A DNA stretch of 64,000 nucleotides from Litoreibacter janthinus (GCF_900111945.1 NZ_FOYO01000001.1:1433751-1497750), one strand, 5' to 3'; positions 35,994-45,887 are shown, counted from the first letter of the stretch. Notes: a model not told the origin generated them from the sequence alone. Made by a program: numbers and translations.

Positions 35994-37481
35994 ATGGCCA
36001 AAGTCAAAAAGCAGCCCCGCCCCAAGGCCGAGCCTCCCAAAGGGTTTCGCGACTACTTCGGCGCGGAGGTCACGCAGCGCAAGGCAATGCTGGATCAGAT
36101 TTCAGAAGTCTACCAGTTATACGGATTCGAGGCACTCGAAAGCAGCGCCGTCGAGACGGTGGAGGCGCTCGGAAAGTTCTTGCCCGACGTGGATCGCCCT
36201 AACGAGGGTGTGTTTGCGTGGCAAGAAGATGATGATGCTGATTGGCTGGCGCTCCGCTACGATCTGACGGCCCCGCTGGCGCGCGTTTATGCGCAATACC
36301 GCAACGATTTGCCGACGCCTTACCGCCGCTACGCGATGGGGCCGGTGTGGCGCAACGAAAAACCCGGACCGGGACGCTTCCGCCAGTTTTATCAGTGTGA
36401 TGCCGATACAGTCGGAGCGCCTTCGGTTGCTGCAGATGCTGAGATTTGCGCCATGTTGTCCGACACGCTGGAGGCGGTTGGGATCGAGCGTGGCGACTAC
36501 ATAGTGAGGGTCAATAACCGCAAAGTGCTGAACGGGGTTATGGAAGTTGCGGGCGTTTTGGACCCGTCCGACCCAGACAAGTTCGTAACTGAACGTGGGA
36601 TCGTATTGCGTGCAATCGACAAGTTGGATCGTCTCGGCACGAACGGGGTGCGGGCGTTGCTCGGGGCGGGTCGCGAAGATGAAAGCGGCGACTTTACCAA
36701 AGGGGCTGGACTGAGCGACGAGCAGGCCGAGATCGTGATGGGCTTTATGGCGGCCAAACGTGACGACGGCGCAGCCACAGTTGCGCGCCTGAATGAGCTG
36801 GTCAAAGGCTCTGATACGGGTGTGGCTGGTGTTCAAGAGCTGGAAACCATTGCCGAACTGATGGCGGCCCAAGGGTATAATTCCGACCGTATCGAAATCG
36901 ACCCAAGCGTTGTGCGTGGGCTCGGCTACTACACCGGCCCGGTTTATGAAGCGGAATTGACCTTCGAGATCAAAGACGAGAAGGGCCGCCCGCGCCAATT
37001 CGGCTCGGTCGCTGGCGGTGGGCGCTATGACGATCTGGTCAAGCGGTTCACGGGGCAGGAAGTTCCGGCGACAGGCGTATCTATCGGCGTCGACCGCTTG
37101 CTTGCTGCCTTGCACGCCAAGGGACGCTTAGGCAAAGAGACCATCGGCCCAGTGATCGTAACTGTGATGGATCGCGCACGTATGGCGCACTATCAGTCCA
37201 TCGTCGGCGAATTGCGGGCCGCTGGCATCCGCGCGGAGGTCTATTTGGGCAATCCCAAGAACTTCGGCAATCAATTGAAATACGCGGATAAGCGGAATTC
37301 TCCGATCGCCATCATTGAAGGCTCGGACGAGGCCGACCGTGGCGTTGTGCAGGTCAAAGACCTTGTTCTGGGCGCAGAGATTGCCAAAACTGCCTCTCTC
37401 GAAGAATGGAAAGGCCAGCCCGCGCAACGCGAAGTGGCTCGTGGCGATCTGGTGACCGAAATCAAAAAGATGCTGGGCTAA
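35994..37481 (+). CDS. hisS: Histidine--tRNA ligase
   Basis: 495 residues from ATG 35994, which has AGGA upstream; an ATG seven codons earlier is less likely. Class II synthetase. [14 protein letters not shown] opens the fold. Motif 2 is [19 protein letters not shown], the histidine-binding segment is [15 protein letters not shown], and motif 3 is [16 protein letters not shown]-terminal anticodon-binding domain occupies about 390-490. It is longer than the E. coli enzyme (424) because of an insertion around residues 210-270, as in other alphaproteobacteria. hisZ starts on its stop codon (TAATG). Confidence 0.96.
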   Translation: MAKVKKQPRPKAEPPKGFRDYFGAEVTQRKAMLDQISEVYQLYGFEALESSAVETVEALGKFLPDVDRPNEGVFAWQEDDDADWLALRYDLTAPLARVYAQYRNDLPTPYRRYAMGPVWRNEKPGPGRFRQFYQCDADTVGAPSVAADAEICAMLSDTLEAVGIERGDYIVRVNNRKVLNGVMEVAGVLDPSDPDKFVTERGIVLRAIDKLDRLGTNGVRALLGAGREDESGDFTKGAGLSDEQAEIVMGFMAAKRDDGAATVARLNELVKGSDTGVAGVQELETIAELMAAQGYNSDRIEIDPSVVRGLGYYTGPVYEAELTFEIKDEKGRPRQFGSVAGGGRYDDLVKRFTGQEVPATGVSIGVDRLLAALHAKGRLGKETIGPVIVTVMDRARMAHYQSIVGELRAAGIRAEVYLGNPKNFGNQLKYADKRNSPIAIIEGSDEADRGVVQVKDLVLGAEIAKTASLEEWKGQPAQREVARGDLVTEIKKMLG

Positions 37482-38512
37482 TGGACCGCGTTCGACAGCA
37501 GACAGAGCGGTTGTCAAACCTGTTCCGCGACGCAGGGGCTGTGCCTGTGGAAACGTCGGTGCTGCAACCTGCAGATACGTTGCTGGACCTGTATGGCGAG
37601 GACATCCGCGCCCGCGCCTACGTAACCTCTGACCCTGTTCTAGGTGAACAAATGCTGCGCCCGGACTTCACCGTTCCGGTCGTGCAGCGCCATATGGAAG
37701 ACGGGGCAGAACCTGCCCGCTATACCTATCAAGGCTTGGTCTTTCGGAAGCAGGAAGCGGGCACAGGCCGTGCCTCGGAATACACGCAGGTGGGTTACGA
37801 GGTGTTCGATCGCGCAGATCCAGCAGGTGCGGATGCGGAGGTTTTTACCCTGTTTTCGCAAGCACTGAAAGACGCGCCCGTCATCGCTGAGACGGGTGAT
37901 ATCGGTGTGCTCATCGCAGCAGTGGCAGGGTTGTCCACAACCGAGCGACGGCGCGGTGCGTTGTTGCGCCATCTCTGGCGTCCGGGTCGCTTTCGAGCGC
38001 TGCTGGAGCGTTTCAGCCACCCAGCCAATCGCACGCTTCCATCGATCCTAGATAGCGCACCTGAAATCGGCCTGCGCACAGCTTCCGAGGTTCAAGCGCG
38101 GCTTGATGCGCTACGCGAGGACGCGAAAACCGATCCACTTGATCCGAATGAGCTCCGTGCATTGCAGGCCATTCTGGAGGTGTCGGATGTCGCGCCAAAT
38201 GCGTTGGCGCAGTTGCGCGAGATTGCCAAAGATCTGAATGCAATTGCACCGGCCTTGGACCAACTGGAGGCGCGTTTGTCGGCTCTTTCTGCGCGTGGCG
38301 TGGATGTGAACGGGTTGAAATTCTCGGGGGCCTACGGTCGCACGACAATGGAATATTACGACGGCTTTGTTTTCGGCTTTCACGGAGAAGACGCGGTCCC
38401 TGTTGCTTCGGGTGGGCGTTACGATGCGTTAACCCGCGTTCTGGGGCAGGGGCGCGAAATCCCAGCAGTCGGCGGCGTGATCCGGCCAGAAATGCTGGAG
38501 GCGTTGACATGA
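37481..38512 (+). CDS. hisZ: ATP phosphoribosyltransferase regulatory subunit
   Basis: 343 residues from ATG 37481, which overlaps the hisS stop. A paralogue of the HisRS catalytic core without aminoacylation: LRPDFTVPVVQRHM and ARYTYQGLVFRKQEAGTGRA correspond to HisRS motif 2 regions, and SGGRYDALTRVLGQG is at the end. There is no anticodon-binding domain. HisZ forms a hetero-octamer with short-form HisG and is needed for its activity and for feedback by histidine. It overlaps hisG by 4 bases. Confidence 0.95.
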   Translation: MDRVRQQTERLSNLFRDAGAVPVETSVLQPADTLLDLYGEDIRARAYVTSDPVLGEQMLRPDFTVPVVQRHMEDGAEPARYTYQGLVFRKQEAGTGRASEYTQVGYEVFDRADPAGADAEVFTLFSQALKDAPVIAETGDIGVLIAAVAGLSTTERRRGALLRHLWRPGRFRALLERFSHPANRTLPSILDSAPEIGLRTASEVQARLDALREDAKTDPLDPNELRALQAILEVSDVAPNALAQLREIAKDLNAIAPALDQLEARLSALSARGVDVNGLKFSGAYGRTTMEYYDGFVFGFHGEDAVPVASGGRYDALTRVLGQGREIPAVGGVIRPEMLEALT

Positions 38513-39207
38513 TCAAACTTGGCATCCCCTCCAAAGGCCGGTTGATGGAGGATACTTTCGCGTGGTTCGCTGAGCGCGGCGTGACTTTGGCGCGCACGGG
38601 GTCCGATCGTGAATATGCAGCAGAAGTCTCTGGCGTTGATGGAGTGTCCCTGGTGCTCTTGTCTGCCGGTGAGATTCCGCGCGAACTGGCTGCAGGGCGG
38701 ATCCATCTGGGCGTGACTGGCACTGACATGGTGCGCGAGAAAATACCCCTGTGGTCTGAAAAAGTGGCGCCCTTGGCCGAGATGGGGTTCGGACATGCAG
38801 ACCTGATCGTAGCGGTGCCAAATTTTTGGGTTGATGTGCAAACCGTCGATGATCTTGATGCAGCGGCAGCGGCCTTTCGGAAGCAGCACGGGTTTCGCCT
38901 TCGAATTGCGACAAAATATCATAGGCTAGTGCGCGAATACCTGCAAAAAAACGGGGTCGCGGATTACCAACTCGTGGACAGCCAAGGCGCAACCGAAGGG
39001 ACCGTCGCGAACCTGACGGCGGAGGCTGTGGCGGACATCACCTCAACCGGTGCGACGCTCGAGGCCAACCATCTGCGAATGCTGTCCGACGGGCCAATTC
39101 TGGCATCTCAAGCGACGTTGTTTGCAAGTAAGGTCGCGGACTGGGACGATTGCGATCTTCAGGCCCTGTTAGTGGTCTTGGGCTTAGAGAATGCCGATAT
39201 CGGCTAA
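38509..39207 (+). CDS. hisG: ATP phosphoribosyltransferase, short form
   Basis: 232 residues. First enzyme of histidine synthesis, joining PRPP and ATP. The length and the lack of a C-terminal ACT-like domain define the short form, which depends on HisZ encoded just upstream. The N-terminus (IKLGIPSKGRLMEDTFAWF) and the PRPP-binding segment DSQGATEGTVANLTAEAVAD near 155-174 are typical. The last 24 bases overlap the end of the convergent DUF1489 gene. Confidence 0.96.
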   Translation: MIKLGIPSKGRLMEDTFAWFAERGVTLARTGSDREYAAEVSGVDGVSLVLLSAGEIPRELAAGRIHLGVTGTDMVREKIPLWSEKVAPLAEMGFGHADLIVAVPNFWVDVQTVDDLDAAAAAFRKQHGFRLRIATKYHRLVREYLQKNGVADYQLVDSQGATEGTVANLTAEAVADITSTGATLEANHLRMLSDGPILASQATLFASKVADWDDCDLQALLVVLGLENADIG

Positions 39208-39612
39208 CGCCGCCGATAGTTCCGGAGGCAGCGCGTCCTCTTTGGCGCGGCGGGCGCTAATGTCCGGCGGGGCATCCTCGGGTTTTAGATAGCGCCAGCC
39301 CTGGAACGGCTTTTTCAATACGGGCGCTGTGCGGATCAATTCAGGTTCATACACCAAGGCGCAGCGACGGATGCCGTCGTCGCCGACGACTTCGTCCAAC
39401 CGGAGCAGCTTTTGGCGGGCCTGAACGACGCCTTTGATGACCCAATAAATTGAACCACCGTTCAGAAGTTCCGCCTCGCGTTTGGGCCACATGCGGGTTA
39501 TGTGCCGTGGCAAGCCATCGGCGCCTTTTGGTCTTGGCGAGGCCTGCCACGCCTGCAAACTTTCGACACTCTCAGTGCCGACGCTCAGTTTGACTAGATT
39601 TACATATGTCAC
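39184..39612 (-). CDS. DUF1489 family protein
   Basis: 142 residues if GTG 39612 is the start, giving TYVNLVKLSVGTESVESLQ, which matches how this family begins. The frame is open upstream into the nrdJ promoter, which argues against a longer form. Other features: GSIYWVIKGVVQARQKLL and a C-terminal YLKPEDAPPD. DUF1489 is largely restricted to alphaproteobacteria; its function is unknown. It runs convergent to hisG and divergent from nrdJ. Confidence 0.85.
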   Translation of the reverse strand: MTYVNLVKLSVGTESVESLQAWQASPRPKGADGLPRHITRMWPKREAELLNGGSIYWVIKGVVQARQKLLRLDEVVGDDGIRRCALVYEPELIRTAPVLKKPFQGWRYLKPEDAPPDISARRAKEDALPPELSAALADIGIL

Positions 39613-39629
39613 GCTCGACACCCCCGACT

Positions 39630-39645
39630 GTGCTATATATTGTAT
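39630..39645 (+). promoter_or_regulatory. NrdR box candidate upstream of nrdJ
   Basis: GTGCTATATATTGTAT matches the NrdR box consensus (acaCwAtATaTwgtgT) at 12 of 16 positions, including the whole AT-rich core. It ends 48 bases before the nrdJ start. NrdR represses ribonucleotide reductase genes when dATP is high. A much weaker half (ACATATGT, 39602-39609) lies about 30 bases upstream, a spacing seen in paired NrdR boxes, but it is within the start of the DUF1489 gene. Confidence 0.55.
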
Positions 39646-39693
39646 AGCTCCGCCCACTGACTTCAATGCGATTCCAGCCCTTAGGATGCCTAT

Positions 39694-41967
39694 ATGACCG
39701 CTTTCGCTGCCCCCATCGCCGAGCAAATCTGGGATATGAAGTACCGATTCAAGGATGCTGACGGGGCTCCGGTGGATATCACCGTCGAGGACACATGGCG
39801 GCGTATCGCCCGCGATCTGGCGAAGGTGGAAGACGATCCAGCTCTGTGGGAAGAGACGTTCTTCGACGCCTTGTCAGACTTCAAATATCTGCCTGCAGGC
39901 CGGATTATCGCCGGAGCAGGCACCGAGCGATCGGTGACGTTGTTCAACTGCTTTGTCATGGGCACGATACCGGACGATATGGGCGGCATTTTCGAGATGC
40001 TGAAAGAAGCTGCGCTGACCATGCAGCAAGGGGGCGGGATCGGGTATGATTTCTCGACTATCCGACCAAAAGGCGCGGACGTGAAAGGCGTAGCTGCGGA
40101 TGCGTCCGGCCCGCTGTCTTTTATGGATGTCTGGGACGCGATGTGCCGCACAATCATGTCTGCGGGGTCCCGTCGTGGCGCGATGATGGCGACGATGCGC
40201 TGCGATCACCCGGATGTGGAGGCGTTTATCGCGGCCAAGCAGGACGCGGCTCGTCTGCGGATGTTTAACCTGTCCGTGCTGATAACCGACGAGTTCATGG
40301 AGGCCGTGAAAGCAGGTGGCCCTTGGGAGTTGGTGTTCGACAACAAAGTGTACAAGACGGTTCAAGCGCTGGATTTGTGGAACAAGATCATGCGCGGTAC
40401 TTTTGAGTATGCCGAACCCGGCGTGATCTTCATTGACCGCATCAATCGGGCCAACAACCTGTCCTATGTGGAACAGATTGCCGCGACCAACCCTTGCGGT
40501 GAGCAGCCATTGCCGCCCTACGGCGCATGCCTGCTGGGCTCGATCAACATGGCCCGCCTGGTAGACAGACCGTTCGAGGACGGGGCCGATCTGGATGAGG
40601 AAAAGCTCGACGATCTGGTCCGTGTCGCGGTGCGGATGATGGACAACGTGGTGGACGCCTCGAAGTTCCCACTTGAAGCACAAGCCCGCGAAGCCGCGGC
40701 CAAGCGGCGTATCGGCTTGGGTGTTACCGGATTGGCAGACGCGTTGCTGATGGTCGGGTCGCGCTACGGCTCTGAGGAGGCGGCGCGTCTCACGGAGCGC
40801 TGGCTTCACGCGGTCGCCCGCGCCGCGTATCTGGCGTCGGTGGAACTTGCGAGGGAAAAGGGCGCGTTCCCGCTCTTTGACGCTGAGGCCTATCTGGCGT
40901 CTGGCACGATGCAGGCGATGGACGAAGATGTGCGCGACGCCATTCGTGAACATGGCATCCGCAACGCCTTGCTGACCTCCATTGCGCCGACGGGCACCAT
41001 TTCGCTTTACGCGGGCAATGTGTCTTCAGGCATCGAGCCAGTCTTTGCCTATGCCTACACCCGCAAGGTTCTCCAAAAGGACGGCTCGCGCACCGAGGAA
41101 GAGGTGGTGGATTACGCCGTGCAGATGTGGCGCGACAAGTTTGGCGATATCGATCTGCCGGACCACTTCGTGAATGCTCAAACGCTAGCCCCGCTGGACC
41201 ATGTTCGGATGCAGGCGGCGGCGCAGAAATGGGTGGACAGTTCGATTTCGAAGACGATCAACTGCCCAGAAGACATCAGCTTTGATGACTTCAAGGACGT
41301 CTACATGGAGGCATGGGACACCGGCTGCAAAGGCTGCACGACTTACCGCCCGAATGCAGTTACGGGGTCGGTGCTGAGTGTGTCCGAAACTGCAGACAGC
41401 GCCCCGTCCGAGAACCCGGAGACCTCCACCGATGGTGAAGTCATTTACATGTCCGAGCCGCTGGATCGCCCGGCGGAATTGGAAGGCCAGACCTACAAAG
41501 TTAAGTGGCCAGACTCTGAGCACGCGCTCTATATTACCATCAATGACATCGTATTGAACGGCCATCGCCGACCGTTCGAAGTGTTCATCAACTCCAAGAA
41601 CATGGAGCATTTCGCGTGGACCGTGGCGCTGACCCGCATGATTTCGGCGGTGTTCCGGCGCGGTGGCGATGTTTCTTTTGTGGTTGAAGAGCTGAAGGCC
41701 GTGTTCGATCCGCGCGGCGGGGCATGGATGCAGGGCAAGTACATCCCCTCAATCCTCGCGGCGATTGGCGGGGTCATCGAAAAGCACATGATCGCGACCG
41801 GCTTCATCGCGGGCGAGGGCATGGGCTTGAAAGCCGACCCGCAAGCGCAGGTGGTCAATCTCAGCGGCAATCGCGGCCCCGCTTGCCCAAGCTGCGGCCA
41901 ATACGACCTGCGCATGGTGGAAGGCTGCATGACATGCGCGTCCTGCGGCCACTCCAAATGCGGGTGA
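39694..41967 (+). CDS. nrdJ: Adenosylcobalamin-dependent (class II) ribonucleotide reductase
   Basis: 757 residues; ATG 39694 with AGGATG upstream. Reduces ribonucleotides with a cobalamin-generated thiyl radical. Key cysteines are in TLFNCFVMG, NPCGEQPLPPYG and GACLLGSINMARL, the usual redox pair and radical site. QQGGGIGYDFS near 112 is also typical. The C-terminus carries a CxxC-rich zinc-ribbon-like tail (CPSCGQYDLR, CMTCASCGHSKCG) found in the alphaproteobacterial form. It needs B12 but no oxygen. A probable NrdR box lies upstream. Confidence 0.96.
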   Translation: MTAFAAPIAEQIWDMKYRFKDADGAPVDITVEDTWRRIARDLAKVEDDPALWEETFFDALSDFKYLPAGRIIAGAGTERSVTLFNCFVMGTIPDDMGGIFEMLKEAALTMQQGGGIGYDFSTIRPKGADVKGVAADASGPLSFMDVWDAMCRTIMSAGSRRGAMMATMRCDHPDVEAFIAAKQDAARLRMFNLSVLITDEFMEAVKAGGPWELVFDNKVYKTVQALDLWNKIMRGTFEYAEPGVIFIDRINRANNLSYVEQIAATNPCGEQPLPPYGACLLGSINMARLVDRPFEDGADLDEEKLDDLVRVAVRMMDNVVDASKFPLEAQAREAAAKRRIGLGVTGLADALLMVGSRYGSEEAARLTERWLHAVARAAYLASVELAREKGAFPLFDAEAYLASGTMQAMDEDVRDAIREHGIRNALLTSIAPTGTISLYAGNVSSGIEPVFAYAYTRKVLQKDGSRTEEEVVDYAVQMWRDKFGDIDLPDHFVNAQTLAPLDHVRMQAAAQKWVDSSISKTINCPEDISFDDFKDVYMEAWDTGCKGCTTYRPNAVTGSVLSVSETADSAPSENPETSTDGEVIYMSEPLDRPAELEGQTYKVKWPDSEHALYITINDIVLNGHRRPFEVFINSKNMEHFAWTVALTRMISAVFRRGGDVSFVVEELKAVFDPRGGAWMQGKYIPSILAAIGGVIEKHMIATGFIAGEGMGLKADPQAQVVNLSGNRGPACPSCGQYDLRMVEGCMTCASCGHSKCG

Positions 41968-41995
41968 CCTTTTGCGCAAATCAAAGGGGTGTGGC

Positions 41996-42199
41996 GTGAA
42001 GTTTTTGGACCTGCGGCACCCGTTCTTTCTGCCGCTGTGGCGTCGCGTGATAACTGTGGCGTTGGTCGGTGGGTGGGGGCTTTTTGAGGCCGTGACCGGA
42101 AATATCGGTTGGGCCGTCGTGTTTGGTGGCGCGGCGCTGTGGTGCGCCTACGAATTTTTCGCGGTTTTTGACCCTGAAAACTATACCGACCAGAGCTAA
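41996..42199 (+). CDS. Small membrane protein, DUF3329-like
   Basis: 67 residues from GTG 41996, with AAAGGGG about 8 bases upstream; a TTG at 41972 is less likely. It begins MKFLDLRHPFFLPLWRRV, then has two short hydrophobic helices (TVALVGGWGLFEAV and IGWAVVFGGAALWCAYEFF) and a polar tail. The pattern DLRHPFFxPLWRR is what I recall from small Rhodobacterales proteins labelled DUF3329. Function unknown. It follows nrdJ by 28 bases. Confidence 0.72.
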   Translation: MKFLDLRHPFFLPLWRRVITVALVGGWGLFEAVTGNIGWAVVFGGAALWCAYEFFAVFDPENYTDQS

Positions 42200-42237
42200 A
42201 GTATAGGTCGCGAGACGATCTTTAGATCAACAAAACC

Positions 42238-43344
42238 TCAATCGGCTGTATCCTCATTCAATGCAGGCACCGGACCGTATGTGCGGGTATCGCCAGCGAC
42301 CATTGCTGCGGGGGCGGGGATGGACACCGGACCATTTGGAGTCTGCACCGTAATCCGTCGCAGGTGTGGGTGGCGGGCCAAAGCAGCCATGTCGTTAACA
42401 TTTGCCAACGCTACATTCGCTTGCAAAAGCACAGCTGTCGCTGCTGCGGCGTCTAACTCTGCAAAGCGGGCTGCAATGACGCCGTCGGTCTTCTCTCGAT
42501 TTTGCACGCGTGCGACATTGGTGGCGAAACGGGGATCCACTCCCAAACCTTCGTCCCCCAGAAACACGCGGCAAAGGTTTGCCCATTCGCGGTCGCTTTG
42601 TATCGAGATCAGGATGGCTTTGCCGTCCTTGGTTGCGAATACCCCATAAGGCGCTATGGACGGATGCGTCATCCCTAGACGCAAAGGTTCGTTGCCGCTT
42701 TCGTGGTTCAGCAGCGGCACCGTCAGCCATTCTGCAATGACGTCAAACATGGACACGGAGATGCTTGCGCCTCGCCCAGTGATCCCTCGCAGAATCAACG
42801 CCTCTAGGATGGCGGCATGAGCCGCGGCGCCGGTGGCGATATCAACCACTGATACACCGACGCGGGATGGCTCCGACGGGCCGCCGGTTATGGAGCATAG
42901 CCCCGACTCCGCTTGCACCAAAAGATCATAAGCCTTGCGGTCGGCCATGGGGCCGCTGTCGCCATACCCACTGATCGAGCAGATAATTAGCTTGGGATAG
43001 GTTTCGGCCAGCCGTTCGACGCTGAATCCAAGCCGGTCGAGCGCATTGTGTTTGAGGTTCTGAATGACGACATCAGCCTTGGTTATATGCGCTTCCAGCG
43101 TCGCTTTTCCGGCATCTGTCGTCAGGTCACAGGATACAGAGATTTTACCGCGATTAAGCCAGACGAAATAGCTTGATTGTCCGGCCGCAGCCTTGTCATA
43201 CCCGCGAGCGAAGTCGCCTTCAGGGCGTTCGATTTTGATGACTTCCGCCCCCGCATCCGCGAGGCGCGCTGAGGCAAAAGGCGCGGCCACAGCTTGTTCA
43301 ATCGTGACGACCTTCAGTCCTTGAAGGGGCAGGTTTGTCATCAT
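42238..43344 (-). CDS. Class III (CaiB/BaiF) CoA-transferase
   Basis: 368 residues. The family moves CoA between carboxylic acids. GLKVVTIEQAVAAPFASARLAD opens the fold, and the catalytic Asp is in RKAYDLLVQAESGLCSITG (about 145). DLTTDAGKATLEAHITKADVV is a typical central strand. It is the last gene of the minus-strand catabolic cluster, starting on the stop codon of the acyl-CoA dehydrogenase gene (TGATG). Substrate unknown; activation of a short dicarboxylic or branched acid is a reasonable guess. Confidence 0.9.
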   Translation of the reverse strand: MMTNLPLQGLKVVTIEQAVAAPFASARLADAGAEVIKIERPEGDFARGYDKAAAGQSSYFVWLNRGKISVSCDLTTDAGKATLEAHITKADVVIQNLKHNALDRLGFSVERLAETYPKLIICSISGYGDSGPMADRKAYDLLVQAESGLCSITGGPSEPSRVGVSVVDIATGAAAHAAILEALILRGITGRGASISVSMFDVIAEWLTVPLLNHESGNEPLRLGMTHPSIAPYGVFATKDGKAILISIQSDREWANLCRVFLGDEGLGVDPRFATNVARVQNREKTDGVIAARFAELDAAAATAVLLQANVALANVNDMAALARHPHLRRITVQTPNGPVSIPAPAAMVAGDTRTYGPVPALNEDTAD

Positions 43345-44507
43345 CAGAACGACCGCGGCAGGCCGAGCACATGCTCGGCCACATAGGACAGGATCAGGTT
43401 GGTCGAGATTGGGGCCACTTGATATAGTCGCGTTTCGCGGAATTTACGTTCAATGTCGTATTCGCAGGCGAAACCGAACCCGCCGTGGAATTGGAGGCAG
43501 GCATTTGCGGCCTCCCAAGACGCCTTCGCCGCCAGATACTTTGCCATATTGGCTTGCGCGCCGCAGTCCTCGCCCGCGTCATACCGGCGGCACGCGTCAT
43601 AGCGCATCAAGTTGGCCGCCTCGATTTCAATGAAGGCTTCCGCGATCGGGAACTGCACCCCTTGGTTCTGCCCGATGGGCCGCCCGAAGACTGTGCGTTC
43701 GCTGACATATTGCGTGACACGGTCCGTAAACCAGTAACCGTCCCCGATACATTCTGCGGCGATCAGAGTGCGTTCTGCGTTGAGGCCTGTAAGGATATAT
43801 TTGAACCCTTTGCCTTCCTCACCGATTAGGTTCTCAGCTGGAATCTCCAAGTCATCGAAAAACAACTCGTTGGTTTCGTGATTCACCATGTTGAGGATCG
43901 GACGCGCCGTCATTCCGTTGCTCAGAGCGTCTTTGATGTCGACGATGAAGATCGAAAGACCTTCGGATTTCTTTTTGACCTTGGAAAGAGGAGTTGTGCG
44001 GGCAAGCAGGATCATCAGATCCGAATGCTGCACGCGACTGATCCACACTTTCTGTCCATTGATCACATAGCGGTCGCCCTTTTTGACCGCGGTTGTCTTG
44101 AGCTGTGTCGTGTCCGTGCCGGTTGTCGGTTCGGTCACGCCCATTGATTGCAAGCGCAGCTCTCCCGAAGCAATCCTGGGCAGGTATTTCTGGCGCTGTT
44201 CCTCCGACCCGTGACGGACCAAAGTGTTCATGTTGTACATCTGTCCATGGCACGCGCCCGAGTTACCGCCAGCTCGGTTGATCTCTTCCATGATCACCGA
44301 CGCTTCAGTTAGCCCAAGCCCAGAGCCGCCATAGGCTTCCGGGATCAAGGCCGCCATCCATCCTGCTTTGGTGAGCGCATCGACGAAGTCGTCGGGATAG
44401 CCACGCTCCTGATCAACCTTGCGGTGATACTCATCAGGAAACTGTTCACACAGGGCACGAACGGCGTCGCGGATATCCCCGAACTGGTCATTGCTTTGAG
44501 TGAGCAT
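43344..44507 (-). CDS. Acyl-CoA dehydrogenase
   Basis: 387 residues; ATG 44507 with GGAGG upstream. FAD- and substrate-binding motifs are clear: LQSMGVTEPTTGTDTTQLKT, and QFHGGFGFACEYDIERKFRE near the end. The loop where most family members carry the catalytic Glu reads LYQVAPIST, without Glu; a Glu is instead present in GLNAERTLIAAE, the helix that carries the base in isovaleryl-CoA and long-chain dehydrogenases. This suggests a branched or unusual acyl-CoA, but that is inference. It overlaps the CoA-transferase gene by one base. Confidence 0.92.
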   Translation of the reverse strand: MLTQSNDQFGDIRDAVRALCEQFPDEYHRKVDQERGYPDDFVDALTKAGWMAALIPEAYGGSGLGLTEASVIMEEINRAGGNSGACHGQMYNMNTLVRHGSEEQRQKYLPRIASGELRLQSMGVTEPTTGTDTTQLKTTAVKKGDRYVINGQKVWISRVQHSDLMILLARTTPLSKVKKKSEGLSIFIVDIKDALSNGMTARPILNMVNHETNELFFDDLEIPAENLIGEEGKGFKYILTGLNAERTLIAAECIGDGYWFTDRVTQYVSERTVFGRPIGQNQGVQFPIAEAFIEIEAANLMRYDACRRYDAGEDCGAQANMAKYLAAKASWEAANACLQFHGGFGFACEYDIERKFRETRLYQVAPISTNLILSYVAEHVLGLPRSF

Positions 44508-44752
44508 TTTTCCTCCGGCTGACCTGACGCCGAAGAGGCGTTGCGGCTACTCATATAACTATGGGCCTGGCCGGCTTCTGACTGCAATCACATTCGCGGG
44601 CTGGAGTGCCGGAACACTTTCCAAGTTCGATCAAGCCAAACACCAGCAGTCTGCGATACTAGACCATCGGCGCGTTTCGCAGTCCATGCCTGGATGGAGT
44701 TTGCGCTGCCTCGTTGCGCGGGGCGGGCGGGTTGAGTTGTCTGTGCCGACGC

Positions 44753-45589
44753 CTACACAGTTGGCGATCGCAGCCCAAGGATCTTGCGCGCCTGCTGCCA
44801 CGTCGCGACGGGGCGTTCGTATTTCTCGCACAAATCTACCGCCCGCTTGACCAATGCCTCGTTTGACGGGGCGAGCGTGTCGCGATCCCAGCGGATGTTG
44901 TCTTCCAAGCCTGTCCGAGTATGACCGCCTTGCGAAATTGACCACTCGTTGACCTCGATCTGGGCTGGACCGACGCCTGCAGCGCACCATTGCGCATCGG
45001 GCGCGAGGCGGTTCAGGGTTTCGATGTAAAAATCGAAAATGCGCTTGTCTGCAGGCATGGCGTTCTTCACACCCATCACGAACTGAACATAAAGTGGCCC
45101 CTTAATCCGGCCATCAGCAGCCATGCGTGTGGCATGCACGATGTGGCTTAGATCGAAGGCTTCGATCTCTGGCTTAACGTCGTATTTCAGCATTTCGACG
45201 GCAAGCCAGTCCACAAGTTCGGGGCTGTTTTCGTACACGCGCGTTGGGAAGTTGTTCGAGCCGACCGACAAAGACGCCATATCCGGTGCCAAGGGAAGCA
45301 TGCCACCGCGATCACGCCCTGCTCCAGAGCGGCCGCCAGTGGACAGTTGCACAATCATGCCAGGGCAATGCTTCTCAATACCTTCTTTGAGCTGTGCAAA
45401 AAGTGCAGGATCAGAGGTCGGCTTTCCCTCACTGTCGCGCACATGGCAATGCGCAATGCTTGCTCCAGCCTCGAAAGACGCGTGCGTGCTTTCAATCTGT
45501 TCTGCAACTGTGACTGGAACCGCAGGGTTGTCAGCCTTTGTCGGGACAGAGCCTGTTATGGCAACGCAGATAATGCAGGGATTTGACAT
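44753..45589 (-). CDS. Beta-keto acid cleavage enzyme (BKACE, DUF849 family)
   Basis: 278 residues from ATG 45589, preceded by AAGG; a TTG five codons upstream is unlikely. The zinc-dependent family condenses or cleaves beta-keto acids with acetyl-CoA (first member: 3-keto-5-aminohexanoate cleavage enzyme). Features: CIICVAITGSVPTK, GASIAHCHVRDSEGKPT with the two zinc histidines, and VQLSTGGRSGAG. Substrate specificity cannot be read. About 245 bases separate it from the acyl-CoA dehydrogenase downstream and 298 from HyuB upstream; both gaps look empty. Confidence 0.92.
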   Translation of the reverse strand: MSNPCIICVAITGSVPTKADNPAVPVTVAEQIESTHASFEAGASIAHCHVRDSEGKPTSDPALFAQLKEGIEKHCPGMIVQLSTGGRSGAGRDRGGMLPLAPDMASLSVGSNNFPTRVYENSPELVDWLAVEMLKYDVKPEIEAFDLSHIVHATRMAADGRIKGPLYVQFVMGVKNAMPADKRIFDFYIETLNRLAPDAQWCAAGVGPAQIEVNEWSISQGGHTRTGLEDNIRWDRDTLAPSNEALVKRAVDLCEKYERPVATWQQARKILGLRSPTV

Positions 45590-45887
45590 CGAATATACCT
45601 TCAAACGTCGAAAAAAGTTTCTTTATCGCCTTGCAGGCGACTATCAAATCGATAGCGTGTGCCATCTTGAGAGGCAACCAGCGTCCCCCAGTGAGGTGCT
45701 TACTCAATCGTGATCGACTTCGAATTGTCAGCGGTAGCCGTATCTTTGTCGCCGAATGACACTCGAATGATCAGTCGGACTTAGATCCCGAGCCTCAGTT
45801 CATCGCGGCAAAGGTCAACCCCTAGCTCGCAGCGGGCAGGACTAATGTGAACGCGGATTTGCTTATCGGGCAGTTTGTCGCTGCTGC

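Noticed and set aside
39613..39693. Cobalamin riboswitch upstream of nrdJ
   Set aside because: The gap is about 80 bases, too short for this riboswitch, and no B12 box is visible. The same search by eye before rdhA and mttB also found nothing.
45123..45713. Plus-strand frame opposite the BKACE gene
   Set aside because: The BKACE protein with its zinc motif is on the minus strand; this frame is Ser/Ala/Pro-rich with no domain.
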